Made by a program: the position numbers and the translations under genes. From Lachnospiraceae bacterium (lineage in GTDB: Bacteria > Bacillota > Clostridia > Lachnospirales > Lachnospiraceae): 64,000 nt of DNA. Positions 15,791-24,951 of the stretch are shown here, piece by piece (within the stretch, counting starts at the first letter, position 1; each line of letters begins with the position of its first letter). The stretch is from positions 62,001-126,000 of the forward strand of contig JAIKZQ010000006.1 of NCBI GenBank assembly GCA_024682075.1, given 5' to 3'. The notes under the pieces were generated by a model. The model had not been told where the DNA came from. It did not search any database and saw only the letters and a list, made by a program, of their open reading frames with translations.

Positions 15791-17590
15791 ATGAAGACAG
15801 TTTTGTCATGGCTAAAAAACTATAAGAAAGAGGCATTCTTTGCTCCTTTTTTTAAGTTGACCGAAGCCTGCTTCGAACTGATCGTTCCTCTTGTGATGGC
15901 AGACATCATCGATACCGGAATCGTTAACGGTGACAATGCGTATATTCTGAAAAAGGGCGGTGTTCTGGTCCTTCTTGCCGCTGCGGGACTTGCGGTTGCC
16001 ATCACCGCTCAGTATTTTGCGGCCAAGGCCGCTGTCGGCGTCTCGGGAATGCTTCGGAAAAACCTCTTTGCCCATATCATGGGAATGGAAGCACGTGACG
16101 TCGACCGCAACGGAACCTCGACGCTAATCACCAGAATGACTTCCGACATCAACCAGGTGCAGACCGGGATCAACATGTCTCTGAGGCTTCTCCTCAGAAG
16201 TCCCATCATTGTGTTCGGTGCAATGATAATGGCATTTACAATCGATGTTCCGTCTGCACTTGTTTTCTGTGTGGCTGTTCCTATCCTTGCTTTTGTCGTC
16301 ATCGGGATCACACGTGTGAGCATTCCGATGTTTTTAAAGGTTCAGGGCCTGCTCGACAAGGTGATGCTCTCTTCGAGGGAGAACCTTACGGGCGTCAGGG
16401 TGATCAGGGCTTTTAATCTTCAGGATGATGAAAAGAAAGCATTTGTCACAAGGAACGATGCCCTGAAAAAAGAACAGATCAAAGCATCGAATTTCACGGC
16501 TCTCACCAATCCTCTGACATTCATTATAGTGAACGCCGCAACGATGTTCCTTATCTATAAGGGAGCCTTAAGAGTTAACATCGGCGTCATCACTCAGGGT
16601 CAGGCAGTTGCCATCCTCAATTACATGAGTCAGATCCTGGTTGAACTTCTCAAACTCACCAATCTCATCGTGACGATCACCAAGTCCCTTGCATCCGCAC
16701 AGAGAGTCAGCTCGATTCTTTATGAGGGAAAAGCGGAAGATGATAAGCCGGTTGACGGGAAGACAGATGACGGAAGGCTTGCAGAGGTTTCTGACGGGCA
16801 GGCTGCTGACGGTGACGGGGAAAAAGTGAACGAAGGAACCGTCCCCACGTTCACAGATGATATCGTGGTATTCGATCATGTGTCCCTGAGGTATTCAAAG
16901 GGCTCCGAAGATGCTCTCAGTGATATTTCTTTTTCGGTAAAAAAGGGAATGACAGTCGGTATAATCGGAGGTACGGGCTCCGGAAAAAGTTCGCTCGTTA
17001 ACCTGATCCCCCGCATGTATGAAGCTTCCGAGGGTAAGGTATCCGTTTTCGGAAAAGATGTTTCGGATTCGGATGTATCGGATCTCAGGGACAGGATAGG
17101 GGTTGTTCCGCAGAAAGCAGTTCTTTTTAAGGGCTCGATCCGTTCCAACATGCAGATCGGTAACGGCAGCGCAACGGACGAGGAGATGACGGAGTGCCTT
17201 AAGAAGGCACAGGCATATGATTTTGTTGCGGATAAGGGTGGCCTCGATGCGGAGGTGCTTCAAAACGGCAAGAACTTCTCGGGAGGTCAGAGGCAGCGTC
17301 TTACCATAGCAAGGGCACTTGTGAGAAAGCCCAAGATACTGATACTTGATGACTCTACTTCGGCTCTGGATTTCCTGACGGAAAAGAGCATACGCGAAGA
17401 GATAGCAAGGATCGAGGATGCAACGGTCTTCATAGTGTCCCAGAGAGCATCATCCGTCATGAATGCAGACATGATCATAGTGCTTGATGACGGAAAAGCG
17501 GTCGGCATCGGAACCCATGAGGAGCTGCTCGAAAACTGTGAGGTCTACGAAGAGATCTATTATTCCCAGTTTGAGAAGAAGGCTCAATAG
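15791..17590 (+). CDS. ABC exporter half, degenerate-site subunit (TMD-NBD)
   Basis: 599 residues: six-helix type I exporter membrane domain (~15-310), a charged linker (~320-356) and an ATPase domain. Walker A is at G393-S400; Walker B reads LILDDSTSALD with Asp521 where the catalytic Glu normally is, and the switch His is Gln551 (VSQRASSV). Its signature (FSGGQRQR) is good. This is the pattern of the catalytically weak partner in asymmetric heterodimers such as TM287/288. The likely partner is the gene at 21893, whose defects are complementary. The linker carries a palindromic element read in frame (residues 346-355) and Asp/Gly-rich residues absent from usual relatives. Substrate unknown; drug or lipid export is the family norm. 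Confidence 0.88.
   Translation: MKTVLSWLKNYKKEAFFAPFFKLTEACFELIVPLVMADIIDTGIVNGDNAYILKKGGVLVLLAAAGLAVAITAQYFAAKAAVGVSGMLRKNLFAHIMGMEARDVDRNGTSTLITRMTSDINQVQTGINMSLRLLLRSPIIVFGAMIMAFTIDVPSALVFCVAVPILAFVVIGITRVSIPMFLKVQGLLDKVMLSSRENLTGVRVIRAFNLQDDEKKAFVTRNDALKKEQIKASNFTALTNPLTFIIVNAATMFLIYKGALRVNIGVITQGQAVAILNYMSQILVELLKLTNLIVTITKSLASAQRVSSILYEGKAEDDKPVDGKTDDGRLAEVSDGQAADGDGEKVNEGTVPTFTDDIVVFDHVSLRYSKGSEDALSDISFSVKKGMTVGIIGGTGSGKSSLVNLIPRMYEASEGKVSVFGKDVSDSDVSDLRDRIGVVPQKAVLFKGSIRSNMQIGNGSATDEEMTECLKKAQAYDFVADKGGLDAEVLQNGKNFSGGQRQRLTIARALVRKPKILILDDSTSALDFLTEKSIREEIARIEDATVFIVSQRASSVMNADMIIVLDDGKAVGIGTHEELLENCEVYEEIYYSQFEKKAQ
16826..16854 (-). repeat. GGGGACGGTTC palindromic element inside a coding sequence, copy D
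   Basis: 29 nt with intact arms GTGAACG/CGTTCAC; the core is in the reverse orientation (GAACCGTCCCC on the plus strand). It is translated in frame as VNEGTVPTFT in the linker of the ABC exporter subunit. Confidence 0.85.
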
Positions 17591-17598
17591 TTTATAAT
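17571..17598 (+). promoter_or_regulatory. Promoter of the iorAB-paaK-ACT operon
   Basis: TTGAGA (17571-17576), 16-bp spacer, TATAAT (17593-17598). The -35 box lies within the last codons of the ABC exporter gene. Confidence 0.6.
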
Positions 17599-17661
17599 AG
17601 ACAGGATATGTACCGGTAAGGTTAAGATATCAGATTCAGATGATTTCAGGAGGTATTTGAC

Positions 17662-19440
17662 ATGAAGGAGTTGATGCTCGGAAATAAGGCTTTTGCTCGC
17701 GGCCTGTATGAGGCCGGATGCAGTTTTGTTTCCAGTTATCCGGGTACACCCAGCACGGAGGTAACGGAAGAGGCGGTAAAGTATGACGAGATCTACTGTG
17801 AGTGGGCTCCCAATGAAAAGGTTGCAATGGAAGCTGCTTTCGGTGCATCTCTTGCCGGTGCACGCAGCTATTGCGGAATGAAGCATGTAGGATTAAACGT
17901 TGCGGCGGATCCTCTTTACACCATGTCATATACCGGTGTTAACGGCGGTATCGTGATCTGTGTCGCAGATGATGCGGGAATGCACTCATCACAGAACGAG
18001 CAGGATTCCAGGCATCATGCGATCGCATCAAAAGTGCCCATGCTTGAGCCTTCGGATTCCGAGGAAGCTCTTAATTTCGTAAAGCTTGCATATGATCTTT
18101 CCGAAGAATACGACACTCCCGTGATCGTTAAGATGTGCACGAGAGTCGCACATTCCCAGTCTGTTGTTGAACTTGGCGAAAGAGCACAGATCGCAAGAAA
18201 GCCTTACGAGAAGAATATTCCCAAGAACGTCATGATGCCCGGAAATGCCATCAGGCGTCATCCTTTCGTTGAGGAAAGAACCGCAAAGCTCCGCGAGCTT
18301 GCAGAGACGGCCTCTTTTAACAGAGTCGAGATGAGAGATGCCTCTGAGACAGGCAAGCACATTGGTATCATCACCTGTTCAACTACCTATCAGTATGTAA
18401 GGGAAGCATTCGGAAACAGCGTTTCGGTTCTTAAGCTCGGAATGGTCAATCCTCTTCCTGTGAAGCTGATCAAGGATTTTGCTTCCAAGGTGGATACACT
18501 CATAGTCGCTGAGGAGCTTGATCCCATCATCGAGACACATTGCAGGGCGCTGGGACTTTCCGTATACGGAAAAGATGTTCTTCCTATCTGCGGTGAATTT
18601 TCCCAGAATCTTCTTAAAAAGTATCTTTCACCGATCGTTACCGGAAAAGAATACGAAGGAGAAGCATCTGTTGCCATATCCGATGAGATACCTAACAGAC
18701 CTCCCGTAATGTGTGCAGGATGCCCTCACAGAGGTCTGTTCTACACGCTCAGCAAGAATAAGTGCACCGTTCTCGGCGACATAGGATGCTATACCCTCGG
18801 TGCGGTTGCTCCGCTTTCCGCTATGGACATGACTCTCTGCATGGGAGCTTCCGTAAGTGCGATCCACGGATTTAACAAAGCCGGAGGTGGTGAGAACGAA
18901 GGCAAGACCGTCGCGGTCATCGGCGATTCAACCTTCATGCACTCGGGCATGACCGGTCTTGCAAACATTGCTTACAACCAGTCCGATTCCACGGTCATCA
19001 TTCTTGACAACTCCATCACCGGAATGACCGGACATCAGCAGAATCCCACGACCGGCCTTAATATCAAGGGTGATCCCGCAGGAAAGATCGACCTCGAGGC
19101 TCTTTGCCGTTCGATGGGATTCGAGCGCGTAAGAGTTGTCGATCCTTATGATCTGAAGGCATGCGATGAAGCAATCAAGGAAGAACTTGCGGTAAAGGCA
19201 CCTTCAGTCATCATCTCAAGAAGGCCCTGTGCACTTCTCAAGAATGTAAAGCATAATCCTCCTCTTAAGGTTAACAGGGATAAGTGTGTCGGATGCAAAT
19301 CCTGCATGAAGATCGGATGTCCCGCTATATCCATGAAGGATGGAAAGGCCCATATTGACAACACTCTCTGCGTGGGCTGCGGAATATGTGAACAGCTTTG
19401 CCCGGTAGGCGCTTTTGAGTCCTGCCAGAAGGAGGATTGA
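17662..19440 (+). CDS. iorA: Indolepyruvate:ferredoxin oxidoreductase, alpha subunit
   Basis: 592 residues. The N-terminal pyrimidine-binding half of the TPP site has SSYPGTPSTEVTEEA and the active region VAMEAAFGASLAG; the pyrophosphate half has LGDIGCYTLG and GDSTFMHSG...NSITGMTGHQQNP. The C-terminus carries two [4Fe-4S] motifs (CVGCKSCMKIGCP and CVGCGICEQLCP). It oxidatively decarboxylates aryl 2-oxoacids from aromatic amino acids to aryl-acetyl-CoA, reducing ferredoxin. AGGAGG precedes ATG 17662. It works with iorB right after it; the CoA ligase and ACT protein complete the cluster. Confidence 0.95.
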   Translation: MKELMLGNKAFARGLYEAGCSFVSSYPGTPSTEVTEEAVKYDEIYCEWAPNEKVAMEAAFGASLAGARSYCGMKHVGLNVAADPLYTMSYTGVNGGIVICVADDAGMHSSQNEQDSRHHAIASKVPMLEPSDSEEALNFVKLAYDLSEEYDTPVIVKMCTRVAHSQSVVELGERAQIARKPYEKNIPKNVMMPGNAIRRHPFVEERTAKLRELAETASFNRVEMRDASETGKHIGIITCSTTYQYVREAFGNSVSVLKLGMVNPLPVKLIKDFASKVDTLIVAEELDPIIETHCRALGLSVYGKDVLPICGEFSQNLLKKYLSPIVTGKEYEGEASVAISDEIPNRPPVMCAGCPHRGLFYTLSKNKCTVLGDIGCYTLGAVAPLSAMDMTLCMGASVSAIHGFNKAGGGENEGKTVAVIGDSTFMHSGMTGLANIAYNQSDSTVIILDNSITGMTGHQQNPTTGLNIKGDPAGKIDLEALCRSMGFERVRVVDPYDLKACDEAIKEELAVKAPSVIISRRPCALLKNVKHNPPLKVNRDKCVGCKSCMKIGCPAISMKDGKAHIDNTLCVGCGICEQLCPVGAFESCQKED

Positions 19441-19442
19441 AG

Positions 19443-20015
19443 ATGAATACCAGGAATGTGATGATAGTAGGAGTCGGAGGACAGGGTTCGCTCCTTGCAA
19501 GCAAGCTTCTCGGACGTCTCCTTCTTGATGAGGGATATGACGTAAAGGTTTCCGAAGTTCACGGAATGAGCCAGAGAGGCGGAAGCGTCGTTACTTATGT
19601 AAGATACGGGGAGCATGTTTTTTCTCCCGTTATCGATAAAGGTGAGGCGGATGTCATCGTGTCGTTCGAACTTCTCGAGGCAGCCAGATGGCTTCCTTTC
19701 CTGAAAAAAGACGGCCAGATCGTTACGAACATCCAGCAGATAGATCCCATGCCCGTCATTACCGGAGCCATGCAGTATCCCGAGGAGCTTGTTGAGAAGA
19801 TGAAGGCCTCCGGTGCAAAGGTTGATGCACTTGACTGCCTTGCACTTGCTGAAGAAGCCGGCTCTTCCAAGGCCGTTAACATCGTCCTCATGGGAAGACT
19901 GTCTCATTATTTTGACATGCCCGAAGAGGCTTGGATGAAGGCAATGGAAGCCATTGTTCCCGCCAAGTTCCTCGAAATGAACAAGAAAGCATTTGAACTC
20001 GGCAAGAACGCATAA
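19443..20015 (+). CDS. iorB: Indolepyruvate:ferredoxin oxidoreductase, beta subunit
   Basis: 190 residues, the gamma-type domain of 2-oxoacid:acceptor oxidoreductases (VMIVGVGGQGSLLASKLLGR at the N-terminus, VHGMSQRGGSVVTYVRYG in the middle). It pairs with IorA to form the catalytic unit. The ATG at 19443 is chosen over an in-frame TTG at 19437 because GGAGG lies 7 nt before it. It begins 2 nt after the iorA stop. Confidence 0.94.
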   Translation: MNTRNVMIVGVGGQGSLLASKLLGRLLLDEGYDVKVSEVHGMSQRGGSVVTYVRYGEHVFSPVIDKGEADVIVSFELLEAARWLPFLKKDGQIVTNIQQIDPMPVITGAMQYPEELVEKMKASGAKVDALDCLALAEEAGSSKAVNIVLMGRLSHYFDMPEEAWMKAMEAIVPAKFLEMNKKAFELGKNA

Positions 20016-20040
20016 ATATCAGAGATTCAGGAGAAAACAG

Positions 20041-21342
20041 ATGGAAAGGTATTATCAGCAGGAAGCAGAATGTGCTTCCAGGGAAGAGATCACAAAGATC
20101 CAGAACGAAAAGCTTGTGGAACAGGTCAGGCATGTCTGGGACAATGTTCCGTATTACCGCAAGAAGATGGAAAAAGCAGGAGTCACTCCTGACGACATTA
20201 AATCGATTGAGGATCTTCACAAGCTTCCTTTCATGTCCAAGACAGATCTCAGGGAGACATATCCCGACGGACTTCTCGGAGTACCCAGAAAGGATGTTGT
20301 AAGGATACATTCAACATCCGGAACCACAGGAAAGAGAGTTATTGCATATTACTCCCAGGAAGATCTCGATATGTGGGAGACCTGCTGTGCAAGAGCGCTT
20401 GTTGCAGCCGGTGCAACTGATGAGGATGTTGTCCAGGTATCATACGGTTACGGCCTGTTTACGGGTGGTCTCGGACTTCACGGCGGAAGCCAGAAGGTCG
20501 GATGCATGACCGTGCCCATGTCATCAGGTAATACCGAGCGTCAGATCATGTTCATCCGTGATCTTAATGCATCCGTCATTTGCTGTACTCCTTCCTATGC
20601 CGCATATCTCGGAGAGACCATGGTGGAAATGGGACTCGGTCCCGATGATATTCCTCTGAAGGCCGGCATATTCGGTGCCGAGGCATGGAGTGAGGAGATG
20701 AGAAAGAACATCGAGGCAACTCTCGGGATCAAGGCATATGACATCTACGGACTTACCGAGCTTTCCGGCCCCGGTGTTGCATATGAGTGCAGCGAGCAGC
20801 ACGGCATGCATATCAATGAGGATCACTTCATTGCCGAGATAATCGATCCCGATACCCTTGAGGTTCTTCCCGACGGATCGACAGGAGAACTTGTTTTCAC
20901 TGCCATCGACAAGAAAGCTTTCCCCATGATGAGATACCGCACCAAGGATATCTGCAGGCTCACCAGGGAAAAGTGCAGCTGCGGAAGAACATTCATCAGA
21001 ATGGCAAAGCCCATGGGAAGAAGCGATGACATGCTCATCATCCGCGGAGTCAATGTATTCCCTTCACAGATCGAGACGGTTCTTCTTGAGCACGGATATC
21101 AGGCTAACTACCAGATAATCGTTGACCGTGTCAACAACACCGATACATTTGACATCCAGGTGGAGATGACTCCCGAGATGTTCACTGATAATGTTTCGGA
21201 TATCACAAAGGCTCAGAATGAACTGATGTCGGGCCTTGTAAATATGCTTGGAATAAAGGCTAAGGTAACACTTGTGGCACCTCAGACCATTGCCAGAAGT
21301 GAAGGAAAAGCCGTTCGTGTCATCGACAAGAGGAAAATCTGA
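20041..21342 (+). CDS. paaK: Phenylacetate-CoA ligase family enzyme
   Basis: 433 residues, adenylate-forming enzyme of the PaaK type: HSTSGTTGKRVIAYYS (AMP-binding loop), YDIYGLTELSGPGVAYEC, and the C-terminal lid IRGVNVFPSQIE and ARSEGKAVRV. Next to iorAB it probably runs in reverse, converting aryl-acetyl-CoA to arylacetate while making ATP by substrate-level phosphorylation; this is an inference from the cluster type. The ATG at 20041 (CAGGAG 7 nt upstream) is preferred to a start at 19993 that overlaps iorB and lacks a site. Confidence 0.93.
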   Translation: MERYYQQEAECASREEITKIQNEKLVEQVRHVWDNVPYYRKKMEKAGVTPDDIKSIEDLHKLPFMSKTDLRETYPDGLLGVPRKDVVRIHSTSGTTGKRVIAYYSQEDLDMWETCCARALVAAGATDEDVVQVSYGYGLFTGGLGLHGGSQKVGCMTVPMSSGNTERQIMFIRDLNASVICCTPSYAAYLGETMVEMGLGPDDIPLKAGIFGAEAWSEEMRKNIEATLGIKAYDIYGLTELSGPGVAYECSEQHGMHINEDHFIAEIIDPDTLEVLPDGSTGELVFTAIDKKAFPMMRYRTKDICRLTREKCSCGRTFIRMAKPMGRSDDMLIIRGVNVFPSQIETVLLEHGYQANYQIIVDRVNNTDTFDIQVEMTPEMFTDNVSDITKAQNELMSGLVNMLGIKAKVTLVAPQTIARSEGKAVRVIDKRKI

Positions 21343-21356
21343 TAAGGAGGTTAGTC

Positions 21357-21791
21357 ATGAGCGTTAAACAGATCTCTATCTTTTTGGAAAACAAGCCCGG
21401 CAAGATGTGCGAGATGTCAGAAATACTGGCTGAGCGCGGGATCAACATGAGAGGTATCTCCCTTGCGGAGACCGAAGGCTTCGGCATTGTCAGGATCATC
21501 GTGGATGATGTTTACGAGGCAACAACCGTCCTTAAGGATGGCGGGTATATCAATAAGCTTACCAGCGTTGTCGTTGCGGAGATCCCCGACATACCCGGCG
21601 GACTCAGCATGATCCTTAAGGTTTTTGCGGATGAGAATATCAATCTCGAATATATGTATGCACTTTCTGCCGAGAACTCGGGAAGCAAGGCATACATGGT
21701 ATTCCGTGTAAATGATCACAAGACCGCGCAGGCAGCACTTACAAGAGCCGGCATCAGGGTCGTGTCTCAGGATGACATTGCATCCCTGTAA
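21357..21791 (+). CDS. Tandem ACT-domain protein
   Basis: 144 residues made of two ACT domains (VKQISIFLENKPGKMCEMSE at the start; AEIPDIPGGLSMILKVFADE from ~70). Stand-alone double ACT proteins regularly follow paaK/ior genes and are thought to sense amino acids, here presumably aromatic ones. No catalytic domain is present. A strong AAGGAGG precedes the ATG. Last gene of the ior operon; a palindromic element follows 9 nt after the stop. Confidence 0.9.
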   Translation: MSVKQISIFLENKPGKMCEMSEILAERGINMRGISLAETEGFGIVRIIVDDVYEATTVLKDGGYINKLTSVVVAEIPDIPGGLSMILKVFADENINLEYMYALSAENSGSKAYMVFRVNDHKTAQAALTRAGIRVVSQDDIASL

Positions 21792-21800
21792 CCGGGAGTG

Positions 21801-21831
21801 GTGAACGGGGGGGGACGGTTCCTGCGTTCAC
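21801..21831 (+). repeat. GGGGACGGTTC palindromic element, copy E
   Basis: 31 nt: GTGAACG, a run of eight G, ACGGTTCCTG, CGTTCAC. The G-run is two bases longer than in most copies. It starts 9 nt after the ACT gene stop. Confidence 0.85.
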
Positions 21832-21846
21832 CTGTTAGTGCTCCAT

Positions 21847-21881
21847 AGCAAACAGAGTGACGATTTCACGGTTTGTCTGCT
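21847..21881 (+). promoter_or_regulatory. Bulged hairpin before the second ABC exporter gene
   Basis: CAAAC (21849-21853) pairs with GTTTG (21871-21875), GTGA (21857-21860) with TCAC (21866-21869), and outer AGC with GCT. It sits 11 nt before the ATG at 21893, which has only a weak ribosome site. It could be a decayed palindromic element or a translation-control hairpin. Confidence 0.3.
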
Positions 21882-21892
21882 TATAAGATTTC

Positions 21893-23644
21893 ATGAAAAA
21901 TACTAACAGCAAAAACACAATAAAGAGGCTTTTTGCGTATATCAGAAGGTATATCCCTGCGGGGGTCCTTGTGCTTGTTTTTGCTGCTGTATCCGTAGCA
22001 TTTTCACTTTATATTCCCGTGCTGACCGGAAGAGCGGTGGATCTTCTGACTCCCGGCCCGGGTCTTATCAAGATGGACGAGGTGATCGCTGCTGCCATGA
22101 AGGTGGGCATTGCGGCACTTATTTCCGCTTTTTTCCAGTATCTGATGAGCAGGCTCGGAAACCATATCACTTATAATGTGGTACGCGACATCAGAAATGA
22201 TGCGATGAAGAAGATACAGGAATTATCCATTTCCTATCTGGATTCGCACAGGACCGGAGACATACTCAGCCGCATGATCACAGATGCCGATACATTTGCG
22301 GACGGACTGCTGATGGGCTTTACCCAGCTTTTCACCGGAGTGATGACGATAATCGGAACGCTCATCTTCATGCTGAGACTCAATCCCCTGATTGCGCTTC
22401 TGGTGGTGCTGATCACTCCTTTATCGCTTGTGGTTGCAAGATTCATCGCAACAAGGTCACACTCGATGTTCAAGGCCCAGTCTGAAGCAAGGGGAGTTCT
22501 TACAGAACTTTCCGAGGAGATGATCTCTTCACAGAAGACTGTCAGGATCTTTTCTCATGAGGAAGAGGCCATAGAGAGTTTCAACAAGGCTGATGACAGG
22601 CTTTGTGATGCATCGCTCAAGGCTATCTTCATATCAAGTCTTACAAATCCTTCGACGAGGTTCGTCAATTCCTGCGTATACGCCCTTGTGGGAGTCGGAG
22701 GTGCGATCTATTCGATAAACGGAGGCATTTCCGTCGGAGGCCTTACCGCTTTCCTCGGATATGCAAGCCAGTATACCAAACCTTTTAACGAGATCTCGGG
22801 AGTCGTGACGGAGTTCCAGAATGCACTTGTATGTGCGGGAAGGATCTTTGATCTGATCGATGAAAAGAGCGTGATCGCCGAAGCAAGTGAGCCTGTTGCC
22901 AAGGACAGCGTCACCGGTAATGTTGAGATAGATGGCGTGTATTTCAGTTATGTTCCCGAAAAGCCTCTTATCGAGAATCTGAACGTGAATGTTTCCAGCG
23001 GTCAGAGAATAGCGATCGTCGGACCCACCGGATGCGGCAAGACCACGATAATCAATCTTCTGATGAGATTCTATGAGCCCGACAAAGGACGCATCAGGAT
23101 CGACGGAAGAGACATCAGGGAGATATCAAGAAAAGATCTCAGAAACTGCTACGGAATGGTCCTTCAGGAGACCTGGCTTAAGTCCGGAACGATCATGGAC
23201 AATATCCGCATGGGAAGACCGGATGCAAGTGATGAAGATGTCATCTCTGCTGCAAAGGCATCTCATGCCCACGGATTTATCAAAAGACTGGAGAACGGAT
23301 ATCAGACTCTCATCGGTGAGGACGGAGAGGGACTCTCACAGGGTCAGAAGCAGCTTCTCTGCATTTCAAGAGTTATGCTCGCCCTTCCTCCCATGCTCAT
23401 TCTTGACGAAGCTACCAGTTCCATCGATACCAGAACCGAGCTCAAGATCCAGAGCGCCTTTGCCAAACTCATGAAGGGACGTACAAGCTTCATAGTCGCA
23501 CACAGACTCTCCACCATCAAGGAAGCGGATCTTATCCTTGTCATGAAGGACGGTCACGTTATCGAGACCGGAACACATGAATCGCTTCTTGAGTCCCGCG
23601 GTTTCTACTATGATCTGTATACCGCCCAGTATTCCAATGCATGA
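21893..23644 (+). CDS. ABC exporter half, catalytic-site subunit (TMD-NBD)
   Basis: 583 residues with the type I exporter layout. Walker A (GPTGCGKTTIINLL) is around residue 380; Walker B (LILDEATSSID) has the catalytic Glu506 and the switch His537 is present (VAHRLST), but the signature is altered to LSQGQ (481-485). A partner with a good signature and poor Walker B, as in the gene at 15791, is the expected match. Together they would make one competent and one degenerate ATP site. It lies after the ior operon instead of beside that partner. Terminator at 23702. Substrate unknown. Confidence 0.9.
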   Translation: MKNTNSKNTIKRLFAYIRRYIPAGVLVLVFAAVSVAFSLYIPVLTGRAVDLLTPGPGLIKMDEVIAAAMKVGIAALISAFFQYLMSRLGNHITYNVVRDIRNDAMKKIQELSISYLDSHRTGDILSRMITDADTFADGLLMGFTQLFTGVMTIIGTLIFMLRLNPLIALLVVLITPLSLVVARFIATRSHSMFKAQSEARGVLTELSEEMISSQKTVRIFSHEEEAIESFNKADDRLCDASLKAIFISSLTNPSTRFVNSCVYALVGVGGAIYSINGGISVGGLTAFLGYASQYTKPFNEISGVVTEFQNALVCAGRIFDLIDEKSVIAEASEPVAKDSVTGNVEIDGVYFSYVPEKPLIENLNVNVSSGQRIAIVGPTGCGKTTIINLLMRFYEPDKGRIRIDGRDIREISRKDLRNCYGMVLQETWLKSGTIMDNIRMGRPDASDEDVISAAKASHAHGFIKRLENGYQTLIGEDGEGLSQGQKQLLCISRVMLALPPMLILDEATSSIDTRTELKIQSAFAKLMKGRTSFIVAHRLSTIKEADLILVMKDGHVIETGTHESLLESRGFYYDLYTAQYSNA

Positions 23645-23701
23645 TCACTGAGACGGGACGCTCTACACGGTCATGGCATGGACTCTGACAGAAGATTTTT
23701 T

Positions 23702-23730
23702 GGCCTCCGCTTAGATGCGGAGGCCTTTTT
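23702..23730 (+). terminator. Rho-independent terminator after the ABC exporter
   Basis: GGCCTCCGC (23702-23710), loop TTAGAT, GCGGAGGCC (23717-23725), TTTTT. A TATAAT at 23735-23740 just beyond may serve the TIR gene. Confidence 0.9.
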
Positions 23731-23780
23731 GATGTATAATATCCTTATGTTAAAATCTCCATTAAAAGGCAGGTGTGCAT

Positions 23781-24863
23781 ATGATCTTTCTTTCCTGGTC
23801 TAAATCACTCAGTAACAAACTGGCTGTTTCATTCAGGAATTTTATAAGCGGCATGACAAAGGATGACGATATTGCCTGGATAAGCAATGACATCAAGCAG
23901 GGATCGTCTTTTTTTACGGATATAGAGAGCGCAATGAAAGATGCCGGGATGTCCGTCATTTTCCTTACCAGGGATAACATCGCCAATCCCTGGATCAATT
24001 ATGAACTTGGATTCTTCGCATCGGGCGGGAAGCCCGTATTTCCTGTCTTCTTTGATTCCGCCGATATTTATGCGGATCTTAAGATGACTCCGTTCGAGCA
24101 TCTGCAGGTTAAGGATTTCAGCAAAGAAAACATGCGTGATATAGTCTCGGCGATAGCTGACCAGCATGACCTGGACAAATCTGCCGTGCTTGAGGAATTT
24201 GAGAAAATGTTTCCCGCATATAATGAGGAGACGCAGAGCATCCTTTCCGACAGCAAGTATTATGACGTTGATTCCATCAGTGACATCAAGTTCATGCTGA
24301 CCAAGAACCTCCGCCTTATCAATGAGGACGAAAGGGTATTGTACTTTGAGCACGGTTTTGAGACTCATGATTTTTATTCATTTGTTTTGCGTACAGTCAA
24401 AAAGAGACTCCTGGTATACGGAAGAAAGAACAAGAAGATATTCGACCGTTCAAACATAACTTATTTCAAAAGTATTTCCGAGAAGATCAAAAATTCGGAT
24501 TTTGAGATGCGCATCCTGAGCTTTAGCCCGCAGGCTGATGAGAGTCTTCTGAATGCCGCTCAGAAAAAAAGGAATTTCAAGACTGCACTGGAAAACTCGG
24601 TTAATGATGCTCTGGATATTCTGGATGAATGCGGCATCAATTATCATGATGTATTAAGATTCTACAATTTCTATCGCAATGAACTTATAGTCGTGATGGA
24701 CAACTGCGTATTTTTCGTCAATATATCCTATGACATCGACGGCAAGCCGTTCCATCTCACGGATTCACCTTTTTATGCTTGCGATGCAGGCAGCACCATG
24801 GGCAGGAAGATAATCGATACCTTCAATAATGCCTACGAAAAATCCGTTGACCTCGATCTGTGA
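23781..24863 (+). CDS. TIR-domain protein with an unidentified C-terminal domain
   Basis: 360 residues. The first ~130 read as a TIR or TIR-like fold: IFLSWSKSLSNKLA as the first strand, SVIFLTRDNIANPWINYELG with a WxxxE motif (W71, E75) where the NADase glutamate of TIR enzymes sits, and KPVFPVFFDSADI as the next strand. Residues ~165-360 form a second domain (KKRLLVYGRKNKKIF, FEMRILSFSP, NELIVVMDNCVFFVNISYD, SPFYACDAGS) that recalls the PLD-like DUF5919 domain without HKD motifs; this is a weak recollection. Bacterial TIR proteins are usually NAD-cleaving immune effectors. I use ATG 23781 (AAGGCAGG upstream) over GTG 23775. No second defence gene is certain nearby. Confidence 0.7.
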   Translation: MIFLSWSKSLSNKLAVSFRNFISGMTKDDDIAWISNDIKQGSSFFTDIESAMKDAGMSVIFLTRDNIANPWINYELGFFASGGKPVFPVFFDSADIYADLKMTPFEHLQVKDFSKENMRDIVSAIADQHDLDKSAVLEEFEKMFPAYNEETQSILSDSKYYDVDSISDIKFMLTKNLRLINEDERVLYFEHGFETHDFYSFVLRTVKKRLLVYGRKNKKIFDRSNITYFKSISEKIKNSDFEMRILSFSPQADESLLNAAQKKRNFKTALENSVNDALDILDECGINYHDVLRFYNFYRNELIVVMDNCVFFVNISYDIDGKPFHLTDSPFYACDAGSTMGRKIIDTFNNAYEKSVDLDL

Positions 24864-24951
24864 CGACCTTTTTATGCATTCGCAGTGGTATGATATATTA
24901 TTTTTAATTGAAACAATGAAAGTAAAGGAGACGTTGCTTTAGCACTTTAAA

